A stretch of DNA of 64,000 nt from Pseudomonadota bacterium (GTDB lineage Bacteria; Pseudomonadota; Alphaproteobacteria; Rhodospirillales; Magnetospirillaceae). Each line of letters starts with the position of its first letter. Position 1 is the stretch's first letter. The DNA lies in assembly GCA_021782815.1 (NCBI GenBank), contig JAJXUO010000005.1:28453-92452 (forward strand), read 5' to 3'. Under the pieces are notes generated by a model. That model saw only the letters and a program-made list of their open reading frames with translations. It was not told the origin of the DNA and searched no databases. Shown piece by piece: positions 16,283 through 24,151 of this stretch. The position numbers and the translations under genes are program-made.

Positions 16283-17281
16283 ATGATCACCTTCGAAGGA
16301 TATGAGCGCCGCATCGCCCGGATTTCCGCCTTCCTGGCCGCGTATGGCCTGGCCTCGCTGGAGGCGGCCGAACAATGCTGCCGGGACAAGGGCGTGGATG
16401 TGCGCCAGATCGTGAAATCCATTCAGCCCATCGCGTTCGAAAATGCCGGCTGGGCCTATCTCATCGGCGCGGCGGCGGCCATCCGCCAGGGCCAGAACGC
16501 GGCCGCCGAGATCGCCGAAACCCTGGGCCGGGGCCTGCAGGCCTTCTGCATCCCCGGTTCGGTGGCCGACGACCGCAAGGTGGGGCTGGGGCACGGCAAT
16601 CTGGCCTCGCGGCTGCTGCGCGAGGAAACCGGCTGCTTCGCCTTCTGCGCCGGGCACGAAAGCTTCGCGGCGGCGGAAGGGGCCATCGGCCTGGCCCGTT
16701 CGGCCAACGCCGCCCGCCGAACGCCGCTGCGGGTGATCCTGAACGGCCTGGGCAAGGACGCCGCCCAGATCATTTCCCGCGTCAACGGCTTCACCCATGT
16801 GGAAACGGTGTTCGATTACGCCGATGGTCGCCTGGAGGTCACCCGCAGCAAGGCCTATTCCAGCGGCGAGCGGGCCATGGTGCGCTGCTACGGCGCCGAC
16901 GACGTGCGGGAAGGCGTCGCCATCATGCATCTGGAAAATGTCGATGTGGCCATCACCGGCAACTCCACCAATCCCACCCGGTTCCAGCATCCGGTGATGG
17001 GCGTTTACAAGAAGGAACGGCTGGACCAGGGCAAGCCGTTCTTCTCGGTGGCCTCGGGCGGCGGCACCGGACGCACCCTGCATCCCGACAATATGGGCGC
17101 CGGCCCGGCTTCCTACGGCATGACCGACACCATGGGCCGCATGCATTCCGACGCCCAGTTCGCCGGATCGTCCTCGGTACCGGCCCATGTGGAAATGATG
17201 GGGCTGATCGGCATGGGCAACAATCCCATGGTGGGAGCCTCGGTGGCGGTGGCCGTGGCGGTGCAGCAGGCCATGACCTGA
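16283..17281 (+). CDS. GGGtGRT-family protein of unknown function
   Basis: This 332-residue protein carries the defining segment GGGTGRTLHPDNMGAGPASY (residues about 260-280). It also has CIPGSVADDRKVGLGHGNLA, FAFCAGHESFAAAEG with a candidate functional Cys and His, and IMHLENVDVAITGNSTNPTR. The Gly-rich motif resembles a phosphate- or nucleotide-binding turn. It has no signal peptide or clear membrane helix apart from an Ala-rich C-terminus. It is paired with the NifU-like gene and shares the upstream fluoride riboswitch. Family known by motif only; no biochemical role can be read from the sequence. Confidence 0.8.
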   Translation: MITFEGYERRIARISAFLAAYGLASLEAAEQCCRDKGVDVRQIVKSIQPIAFENAGWAYLIGAAAAIRQGQNAAAEIAETLGRGLQAFCIPGSVADDRKVGLGHGNLASRLLREETGCFAFCAGHESFAAAEGAIGLARSANAARRTPLRVILNGLGKDAAQIISRVNGFTHVETVFDYADGRLEVTRSKAYSSGERAMVRCYGADDVREGVAIMHLENVDVAITGNSTNPTRFQHPVMGVYKKERLDQGKPFFSVASGGGTGRTLHPDNMGAGPASYGMTDTMGRMHSDAQFAGSSSVPAHVEMMGLIGMGNNPMVGASVAVAVAVQQAMT

Positions 17282-17299
17282 ACGGACGGCGGGGGGCGG

Positions 17300-17352
17300 C
17301 GCCTTGCTCCTAACCGGCGTCGCGATGAGCCCTGCTCACCGCGACTTGGTAT
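17300..17352. repeat. Terminal fragment of the dispersed multi-hairpin repeat
   Basis: The sequence from gccttgctcctaaccggcg to the terminal cttggtat matches one end of the 174-bp element. The hairpin here reads CGCGATGAGC-cct-GCTCACCGCG; the arms differ from the other copies yet still pair. It lies between convergent genes, 6 bp before the stop codon of the FNR-type regulator, and probably acts as a terminator. Confidence 0.75.
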
Positions 17353-17358
17353 GAAAGG

Positions 17359-18243
17359 TTATTCGCAACAGGCAAAGGCTCTCAACGCCTCGACGTCTTC
17401 TATATAGATGCAGCGGCTATGCGTTCGTACGCCGTGTCCTCTCAGCGCGACGAACGCCCGTGACAGGGTTTCCGGCATCATCCCCAGACGGGCCGCCAGT
17501 ACGCTCTTATCGAAGGCCAGACGGCAATCCCGGTGACGGCCGCCATCGGGAAACAAATCGGTCAGGAACACCGCCAGCCGTTGCGGCGCCGACAACCAGT
17601 AGGCATTTTCCAAGTCCTGGATCTGCCGTTCCAAACGCCGGCTCAGATGCTCGGTGGTGCGCCGGGCCACCGAGCCGTACCGGGTGAGCGCCTCGAGAAA
17701 GCCCTCGGACGGCAATTCCAGCACACGGGAATCCCACACCGCTTCGACTCCGGCGGCATAGGGCTGGGCCAAAAACAAATCCAGTTCCCCCAGACAGGCC
17801 CCGGCCTCGACGATGCGGTTCACCGTTATCACGCCGTTACGTCGGTTGCGGTATTCTTTCAGGCATCCCTCCAGCACCAGAAAGAGCGTGCGGGCGGCGT
17901 CGCCCTGATGGAACAGGCTGTCACCCCGGTAGAGAACCCGAACCCAGCCCTGATTGACCAGGGACAGCAGGGCGCCCTCCTCCATGCCGGCCAACAGGGT
18001 CGACTGCCGGATCACGCTCAGATCCGTCACCGTGAGAACGCCACGCTGCGATTTCAGCCGGGAATCTCGGCGATAATGGAATTCCCGCTGGCACATCCCC
18101 CGATCGACCTCCGATACGCGAATACAGACGCGGGGAATATTCGTTTTTCGGCAACCGTTACAACTCCGGTCTTCCGCGGAGGATGGAACAGTCATGAACA
18201 GCTTTTCCGGCACGCGGCCCTCCTCCGAGCCACACGGTTTCAT
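17359..18243 (-). CDS. Crp/FNR-family regulator with N-terminal cysteines
   Basis: This 294-residue protein has an N-terminal extension with Cys28, Cys31, Cys40 and Cys51 (SCNGCRKTNIPRVC), a cNMP-binding-type beta barrel (residues about 75-190, including LFLVLEGCLKEY) and a Crp-type helix-turn-helix with MMPETLSRAF. The ExxSR pattern is the FNR recognition-helix signature for TTGAT half-sites. The cysteines could hold an oxygen-labile Fe-S cluster, though spacing differs from E. coli FNR. The start is uncertain; a Met at residue 17 is an alternative. It lies downstream of the nos genes and may control them. Confidence 0.8.
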   Translation of the reverse strand: MKPCGSEEGRVPEKLFMTVPSSAEDRSCNGCRKTNIPRVCIRVSEVDRGMCQREFHYRRDSRLKSQRGVLTVTDLSVIRQSTLLAGMEEGALLSLVNQGWVRVLYRGDSLFHQGDAARTLFLVLEGCLKEYRNRRNGVITVNRIVEAGACLGELDLFLAQPYAAGVEAVWDSRVLELPSEGFLEALTRYGSVARRTTEHLSRRLERQIQDLENAYWLSAPQRLAVFLTDLFPDGGRHRDCRLAFDKSVLAARLGMMPETLSRAFVALRGHGVRTHSRCIYIEDVEALRAFACCE

Positions 18244-18250
18244 GAACCGC

Positions 18251-18266
18251 GATGATTCGGATCATC
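18251..18266. promoter_or_regulatory. FNR-like palindrome at the regulator's own start
   Basis: GATGAT-tcgg-ATCATC is a perfect inverted repeat containing ATGAT-N4-ATCAT, one base off the FNR consensus in each half. It lies 8-23 bp upstream of the regulator's ATG, so binding would more likely repress than activate. This suggests autoregulation; not proven. Confidence 0.45.
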
Positions 18267-18391
18267 CCTAAAGTCTAAATCACCTTCCATCATGCTGCAG
18301 AGAGATGGACTCAAGCCTTGAGGCCGATCCCCGAACCGATTCAGGCCCGAGGCACCCGGCTCTAAACGAAATCCATATCTTTTAAGGTAGG

Positions 18392-18592
18392 TTACACGGA
18401 ATCCGTTGGCGGGCGGCCAAGCGGCAACGTCGTGGCGGACGGGACCGGATCATCGTTTTCCCGCATTTCCTTCTTGAAGGTTTTCACTCCCTTGGCCACG
18501 TCTCCCGCCAGGGATGAGAATTTATTGCCGCCAAACAGCAGCAGAGCGATGACCAGTACGATCATCCAATGCCAGATGCTGAAACTGCCCAT
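18392..18592 (-). CDS. tatA: TatA/E-type twin-arginine translocase subunit
   Basis: This 66-residue protein has the TatA layout: N-terminal membrane helix ([20 protein letters not shown]), the FG hinge, then an amphipathic helix ([16 protein letters not shown]) and a short polar tail. TatA/E homologues are often found in nos clusters, where NosZ (a Tat substrate with SRRDLFG) must be exported. No tatB or tatC is nearby, so it would work with a core translocase encoded elsewhere. Confidence 0.9.
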   Translation of the reverse strand: MGSFSIWHWMIVLVIALLLFGGNKFSSLAGDVAKGVKTFKKEMRENDDPVPSATTLPLGRPPTDSV

Positions 18593-18634
18593 GATGGCTC
18601 TCCCTATCCGTCGATCGACCGGGATATTGTAACG

Positions 18635-19162
18635 TCACCGGACCGCGCCGCTTTCCAGCACGGCACGATCGATATGTTTGAAATCGGTGATCCGGCCGCC
18701 ATGGACGGCCACGAAGGCCTGGGCCGAAGCGAAATCCGAAAACGGCACGATCTCGGCGGTGGCGTCCATGCTGGCCGACTTGTCGCTGCCGACGACGAAA
18801 AAAGCCCGGCGCGCCTCCACCCAGGCCCCTGCCGGCGGATGTTTCCAATCGGCACCGTGCCCCATGTCGTTGACCCAGATGGCGGCCACCGACTGTTCCA
18901 CGCCATCGTCCATCAGCAGCCACGTGAAAGTATCGCGCACCGAGGAAAACCACAGCGGCTGCTCCGCCGCCGCGCCATCGCCGCCGCTCAGAAACACCTG
19001 GCCCTTGGGGCCGGTATGTTCGGCCATATCCATATGGCAAATGGTGCCGGTATCCCCCGGCCCCGGTTCACGCGGCCGCGGCAGCGCGGCGGTCTTGCCG
19101 GGGCCGCAGGCCGTCAGCAACAGGCAGAGCGCGGCCACGGCCAAAACGGGGGTCCGGCTCAT
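18635..19162 (-). CDS. nosL: NosL copper-chaperone lipoprotein
   Basis: This 175-residue protein has a lipoprotein signal ending LLTAC (lipobox Cys near residue 20), then ICHMDMAEHTGPKGQVFL, the Cys-His-Met Cu(I) ligand region of NosL. Family role: delivers Cu(I) in the periplasm for NosZ maturation. Its start overlaps the end of nosY (ATGA, 19159-19162). Confidence 0.9.
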   Translation of the reverse strand: MSRTPVLAVAALCLLLTACGPGKTAALPRPREPGPGDTGTICHMDMAEHTGPKGQVFLSGGDGAAAEQPLWFSSVRDTFTWLLMDDGVEQSVAAIWVNDMGHGADWKHPPAGAWVEARRAFFVVGSDKSASMDATAEIVPFSDFASAQAFVAVHGGRITDFKHIDRAVLESGAVR

Positions 19163-19983
19163 AGCTCCCGCCTCCGGAACACGAACAGCGCGATGGCCAG
19201 CGGCACGGCGCACCAGCCGCCCAGCAAGGCCAGCAGCAGCCAGGGAGAGAAGCGCAGGCTCTCCGACAGGCCGGCCATGCCGGAAAAGACCCGGATATTT
19301 TCCATACCGGTCAGATTGACCAGGCGGTAAAGATCCGCCGGATTGCAGATCAGAAGCCAGCGGAACAACGCCGGATCCAATCCGCTTTTCAGCCAGACCA
19401 GCAGCCCCAGCACAGCCACATCGAACACCACCACGAACAGCAGCCACACCGCCACCGCCAGACCGGCGGCGCTGGCGCGCTCCCGCACCAGCAGACTGAT
19501 CAGGGTGGCCAGACAGATGAAGGCCGCCCCCAGCATCACGGTGGACACCAGCAGCAGCGCCAGCGCGGCCCAGCCCTGCGGGTCGCGGCCCTGGCCCAGC
19601 CCCACGGCCAGCCCGGCCCCGCCATAACCGATCAGGGTGGCCAGCGCCAGAATGGTGCAATGTCCCAAAACCTTGCCCAGCAGGATCTCTCCGCGCCTCA
19701 CCGGATAGGTCAGCAGCAGCAGCAAGGTTCCGTGTTCGACCTCGCCGACGATGGAATCGTAGGACAGCAGCAGGGCGATCAGCGGAATCAGGAAAATCGA
19801 CAGGCTGGCCAGACTGACCACCGTGACCGCCAGCGGCTTCACGCCCAGAACGCCGGTGGGAGCCGTTCCCAGCATGGCCAGAGCAAAGGCCAGGACGGCC
19901 AACAGCAGCGTGGTGCCGACGATCCAGCGGTTGCGCAAGCCGTCGCGCACCTCCTTGCCGGCGATGATGAGAATAGCGTTCAT
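19159..19983 (-). CDS. nosY: NosY, ABC transporter permease for NosZ maturation
   Basis: This 274-residue inner-membrane protein has six predicted helices and ABC-2-type features (YDSIVGEVEHGTLLLLLTYP, RGEILLGKVLG). It partners NosF (ATPase) and NosD (periplasmic) to assemble the CuZ centre of nitrous oxide reductase. Its start overlaps the nosF stop by 4 bp, and its stop overlaps the nosL start. Confidence 0.92.
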   Translation of the reverse strand: MNAILIIAGKEVRDGLRNRWIVGTTLLLAVLAFALAMLGTAPTGVLGVKPLAVTVVSLASLSIFLIPLIALLLSYDSIVGEVEHGTLLLLLTYPVRRGEILLGKVLGHCTILALATLIGYGGAGLAVGLGQGRDPQGWAALALLLVSTVMLGAAFICLATLISLLVRERASAAGLAVAVWLLFVVVFDVAVLGLLVWLKSGLDPALFRWLLICNPADLYRLVNLTGMENIRVFSGMAGLSESLRFSPWLLLALLGGWCAVPLAIALFVFRRREL

Positions 19984-20888
19984 TCCGGATCGTCTCCTTG
20001 TCCGTAATGAAGATAGACATCGTCCAGGCCGGGCAGTCGCATCTCGACATCCTCGACCAGAGCGCCCAAAGCGGCGACATGCCGCAGAACGGCCATTTTG
20101 TCCTGTTGGGAACACGTCAGCTCCACCGTCCGCCCGTCCACCGCGCTCACCGGAAATCCGTTCAAATGGGGGGCCAGACTGGCCGGACCGCCGGGGGCGG
20201 CGAGCCGGATGCGGATCGGCATGCCGGCGTTACCACACAACGCGGGCAGCGTCCCCCAGGCCGCCAGGCGCCCGCGCCGCATGATGGCCACCAACTCGGT
20301 ACGGGCGTCGAGTTCGGTCAGAATATGCGACGACAGCACCACCGTGGCGCCATTGCGCGTCAGTTCGCCCAGAATGGCGAAAACCTCCCGCCGCAGCACC
20401 GGATCAAGGCCGGTGGTGGGTTCATCCAACAGCAGGATGCGCGGCTTTCCCAGCAGGGCCTGGGCCAACCCCAGCCGCTGACGCATGCCTTTGGAGTAGG
20501 TCTTGACCCGCCGCCCGGCGGCGAAGGACAGACCGACCCGCTCCAGCAGATCGTCGCACACGGCGGGCCGCTCGCCTTTCAGACGGGCGAAGTAACGAAG
20601 CGTGTCCCGTCCGTTCAGTTCGTCATGGAAGGCCACGTTCTCGGGCAGAAAACCCAATTGCCGGCGAAAGGCCAGAGCGGCGGCGGACGGCATCTGCCCC
20701 AACACCCGCACCGATCCGCTGGTGGGATGGATCAGCCCCAGCATCAGTTTCATCAGCGTGGTCTTGCCGGCGCCGTTATGGCCCAGAAGGGCCAGCAGCG
20801 TACCTTGCGGCAGGCTGAAGGAAACATCGGCCAGGGCCGTTTGCTCGTGGTACCGTTTGCCGAGCGCCTCGGCGACAATGGCGTTCAT
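19980..20888 (-). CDS. nosF: NosF, ABC transporter ATPase for NosZ maturation
   Basis: This 302-residue protein has Walker A GHNGAGKTT near residue 35, the signature YSKGMRQRLGLAQALLG, Walker B ILLLDEPTTGLDP and the H-loop SSHIL. It energises the NosFY complex that supplies sulfur/copper assembly factors for CuZ. Starts overlap: ATG at 20886-20888 sits inside the nosD end. A longer upstream frame is an antisense artefact of nosD. Confidence 0.93.
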   Translation of the reverse strand: MNAIVAEALGKRYHEQTALADVSFSLPQGTLLALLGHNGAGKTTLMKLMLGLIHPTSGSVRVLGQMPSAAALAFRRQLGFLPENVAFHDELNGRDTLRYFARLKGERPAVCDDLLERVGLSFAAGRRVKTYSKGMRQRLGLAQALLGKPRILLLDEPTTGLDPVLRREVFAILGELTRNGATVVLSSHILTELDARTELVAIMRRGRLAAWGTLPALCGNAGMPIRIRLAAPGGPASLAPHLNGFPVSAVDGRTVELTCSQQDKMAVLRHVAALGALVEDVEMRLPGLDDVYLHYGQGDDPE

Positions 20889-22183
20889 GAACCGGCCTCG
20901 TTCAGGGTGGGAAGATCCGGCGGCAAAGCGGGCGGCGCCATCAACGGATGGCTGTCGATCACGCCGCCGGGCATCAGGGCGGGAAACTGGCTTTGGGCGA
21001 AGCGCAAGGCTTCCATCACCGGGCTGTCCATCAGTAGCCTGGCCAGGGGCGTGCGCCACAGCACGCGGTCCATCACACTGTTGGGACGATAGGCGGTGGC
21101 GGCCACGCCGTCGCCCTTCAGATCGAAGGCGGTATTGTCGCTCCAGTAATTGCCGCGCCCGTTCTTCGACCATTCGTCATAGGCCGTGCCGGTGTACTTC
21201 ACCTGAGTCCGGTTATTGACGAAAGCGTTGCCGTAGACTTCGTTATCCAGGGAACTGCCGCTGAAATGCAGTCCCAAGGGACAATCCTCGATGCGGTTGC
21301 CGCGGATCACGTTCTTGGCCGCCGTATAGACGAACAGGCCGATTTCGTGCGCGCCGCGCAGCCAGTTTCCGGCCACCACCGAATGATTGGTGCTATGCAA
21401 CATCAACCCGTAGCGCACGTCGTCGACCGACAGATTGCGTTCGACGTCGATCCCGTTGGAATACATCAGGGCGAACCCCAGCCGGTTATGGGCCGACAGG
21501 TTGCCCAGAATGCGGGTCTGGTTGGTGTACATGTAGTGAATGGCGAAGCGCACCCCCTGGATGCGGTTCCCTCCGATCAGCAGATGATCGCTGACTTCGG
21601 AAAAAATACCGTCCCGCCCGCCGTGGATGTGATTTCCGACAACCGCGCCGCCATGCACGCCAGTCAGAAAAACACCGTCTCCCAGGTCGGCTTCATAGGC
21701 GTCGCTCCGGTTGTCGATGCGATTTCCCTCGATCCGCACCCGTTGGGCATGGCGCAAGGCGACGCCGAACAGATTACCGTCCAGCCAGTTGTTCTGGGCG
21801 GTGAAGCGGTCCACGCCCTCGGCCACATAGATGGCGGCATCGAAATCCCTCGTCCGACGTCCCGATCCGCGGATCGTCAGGCCGCGCACCGTCACGCCCG
21901 ATGCCGTGACCTTGATGACGCTGCCTTGTCCCGATCCGCTCACCACCGCGCCGGGCCGCCCCTCCAGAATAATGGAGCGGTCCAGAACCACCGGCCCCCG
22001 GTGGTTGCCGGGCAACAGAATCAGCCTGTCGCCCGGCGCCGCCCGCGCCACGGCCGGGGCCAGCGGCCCGGCCGCCACGGAGATATCCGCCGCGCGCGCC
22101 CCGAAGGCGAACGTGGTCAGACACAGGGCCATAGCGGCCAGCATCCAACCACCTTTCCTCCATGGGCGCGGCGCGGCGGCCAT
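20885..22183 (-). CDS. nosD: NosD, periplasmic beta-helix maturation protein
   Basis: This 432-residue protein has a signal peptide (MALCLTTFAFGARA) and a parallel beta-helix (NosD/CASH) with repeated short turns such as GVDRFTAQNNWLDGNLFGV and IRGNRIEDCPLGLHFSG. It is required for CuZ assembly on NosZ in the periplasm. The ATG at 22181-22183 has GGAGG at 6 nt; a longer frame from 22231 lies inside nosZ. The nosZ stop is 2 bp upstream. Confidence 0.92.
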   Translation of the reverse strand: MAAAPRPWRKGGWMLAAMALCLTTFAFGARAADISVAAGPLAPAVARAAPGDRLILLPGNHRGPVVLDRSIILEGRPGAVVSGSGQGSVIKVTASGVTVRGLTIRGSGRRTRDFDAAIYVAEGVDRFTAQNNWLDGNLFGVALRHAQRVRIEGNRIDNRSDAYEADLGDGVFLTGVHGGAVVGNHIHGGRDGIFSEVSDHLLIGGNRIQGVRFAIHYMYTNQTRILGNLSAHNRLGFALMYSNGIDVERNLSVDDVRYGLMLHSTNHSVVAGNWLRGAHEIGLFVYTAAKNVIRGNRIEDCPLGLHFSGSSLDNEVYGNAFVNNRTQVKYTGTAYDEWSKNGRGNYWSDNTAFDLKGDGVAATAYRPNSVMDRVLWRTPLARLLMDSPVMEALRFAQSQFPALMPGGVIDSHPLMAPPALPPDLPTLNEAGS

Positions 22184-22184
22184 A

Positions 22185-24101
22185 TCAGGCCTCCACCAGC
22201 ATGCGGCCCTGCATTTCCATATGCAGCGCATGGCAGAACTGGTGGCAGTAGTAGTAATAGACGCCGACCCGGTCGGCGGTAAAGGTGACCGACGCCGTTG
22301 CCTGGGGGGAAATTTCCATGGACAGGCCGTATCCGGTCATATTGAAGCCGTGCGTCAGATTGACCACGTCGTCAATGTTGGTCACCACCACCGTGACCTC
22401 ATCGCCCTTTTTGACCTTGAAGCTGCTCAAACCGAACTTGGGGGCGACACTGGTCATATAGACCCGCACCTTGCGGCCATCGCGGATCACCTTGCTGTCA
22501 TTCAAAAGATCGACCTTGTCCTTGGCCGCCATGGCGACGGCGTCGGCAAACATCGGATCGTCACGTTTATAGATCTCGATCGGATTGATCAGGGTGCGCC
22601 GTACCAGGGTGGCGTCATGCGGCTCCTGGAAGGCGGAATCGTCCTTCACAAGCACCATTTCGTCACCGGAGATATCGATGAGCTGATCGTTGTTGGGCTT
22701 CATCGGCCCCACATTCAGGAAACGATCCTTTGAGAATTTATTCAATGAAACCAGCCATTTGCCATCGGCCTCATGGGTTTCGGCCATGGTGGCGTTGTTA
22801 TGGCCGGGCTGGTATTGCACATCGAGTTTCTGGCGGATCGGCTTGACCGTCTTGTCGCCCTTATACGCCTTGATGGCGTCGTCGATGTTCCATTTGACGA
22901 TCTGGCTGTCCAGGAACAGCGTGGTATAGGCATTGCCGCGACCGTCGAAGGTGGTGTGCAATGGCCCCAACCCCACTTCCAGCTGGCCGACGATGGCGTC
23001 CTCCTCCTTGATCTTGCCGGCGAACAGATCATCGAGCTTGGCCCACTCAATGATGGTGACGGTGGGCGACAGCTTGCCGTTGGCGACAAAATATTTGCCG
23101 TCGGGCGTGGCGTTGCAGCCGTGCGGGCTGGTCGGCACCGGAATATAGCGGGTGAAGTTGGATCGGGCCGCCTTGCGGCCGTCCAACACCGGCACACCAC
23201 TCATCATCGTGGCCTCGCCCTGCTGCACCGCCGCCTCGATGGCTTTCAGGTTGAACACCACCGCCCAGTCGCGTTCCTTGTTGGTCATCTGCTCCAGGGT
23301 GACGCCCTCGGGCGAGTTGTAGCAGGTGGCGGCGGAATATTTGCCCGCGTAATCGGCGTCGGTGTTGTCCAGGTTGCCATCCACCAGCACCTGCCAGGCC
23401 ACCTTCATGGTTTCGCCGTCGAGCGCCGTGTAGACGCACTTATATTTGTGGTAATCGTCCAGAATCTTGCCGTCGTTGGGAATCGGCGTGCGGAATTCGC
23501 TGTTGCAGAACACATAACCGGTCTTGGGATAGCGCTGCAGACGCAGACCATGCACCCCCAGGGCGTGAGGGATCTGGGTGATCTTGTCGACGCGCATGAT
23601 ATCCAGACGCACACGGGCAACCCGCGCGTTGGTCTTGTCGTTGACATAAAGATAGCGGCCGTCATAGGTGCCGTTGGTGTAAGACGGGCGGGCGTGATGG
23701 GTATCGCCGTTCTCGAAGGTGAGCATGCCCTGCTTCTTCAGGAACGCCTTCGACTCGGGCAACAGGCCTTCCGTCAGAATCTTGAGGCTCTCGTTGGTGC
23801 GCCCCCACCCGGTGGCGCCGCAGCGGTTGAAGACGGGAATGCGCGTCAGTTCGCGCATGGAGGGAATGCCCAGCACGCGCAGTTCTCCGGTCTGCCCCCC
23901 CGACCAGAACCCGTAATATTCATCCAACTGCCCCGGCTGCACTTCGTAGGCCTGCTTGCTTTCCGACGCGCTTGCCGAACCGCCGACCACCGAGGCGATT
24001 CCCCCGCCTGCGGCGGCCATCCCCGCCAGCGCCGCCAGTTTGGCGGTGGAGCCGAACAGATCGCGGCGGCTGATACCGCCGTCATCAGTTTTTGAAGACA
24101 T
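22185..24101 (-). CDS. nosZ: Nitrous oxide reductase NosZ (Tat-exported, clade I type)
   Basis: This 638-residue enzyme reduces N2O to N2 in the periplasm. It has a Tat signal with SRRDLFG (Arg12-Arg13), a seven-bladed propeller that binds CuZ (His-rich segments such as HGCNATPDGKYF and GPLHTTFDGRG) and a C-terminal cupredoxin domain with the CuA ligands in YYYYCHQFCHALHMEM. The ATG follows GGAGGG. The Tat signal and the nosRZDFYL order match clade I. Confidence 0.97.
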   Translation of the reverse strand: MSSKTDDGGISRRDLFGSTAKLAALAGMAAAGGGIASVVGGSASASESKQAYEVQPGQLDEYYGFWSGGQTGELRVLGIPSMRELTRIPVFNRCGATGWGRTNESLKILTEGLLPESKAFLKKQGMLTFENGDTHHARPSYTNGTYDGRYLYVNDKTNARVARVRLDIMRVDKITQIPHALGVHGLRLQRYPKTGYVFCNSEFRTPIPNDGKILDDYHKYKCVYTALDGETMKVAWQVLVDGNLDNTDADYAGKYSAATCYNSPEGVTLEQMTNKERDWAVVFNLKAIEAAVQQGEATMMSGVPVLDGRKAARSNFTRYIPVPTSPHGCNATPDGKYFVANGKLSPTVTIIEWAKLDDLFAGKIKEEDAIVGQLEVGLGPLHTTFDGRGNAYTTLFLDSQIVKWNIDDAIKAYKGDKTVKPIRQKLDVQYQPGHNNATMAETHEADGKWLVSLNKFSKDRFLNVGPMKPNNDQLIDISGDEMVLVKDDSAFQEPHDATLVRRTLINPIEIYKRDDPMFADAVAMAAKDKVDLLNDSKVIRDGRKVRVYMTSVAPKFGLSSFKVKKGDEVTVVVTNIDDVVNLTHGFNMTGYGLSMEISPQATASVTFTADRVGVYYYYCHQFCHALHMEMQGRMLVEA

Positions 24102-24151
24102 AGAACCCTCCTGTTGCGAATAAAAACACGTCCCCCCGGCAAAACCGCGGA

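Noticed and set aside
24102..24151. Separate nosZ promoter with an FNR box
   Set aside because: The 50-bp gap between nosR and nosZ holds only a ribosome site; no TTGAY-N4-RTCAA-like sequence was found.
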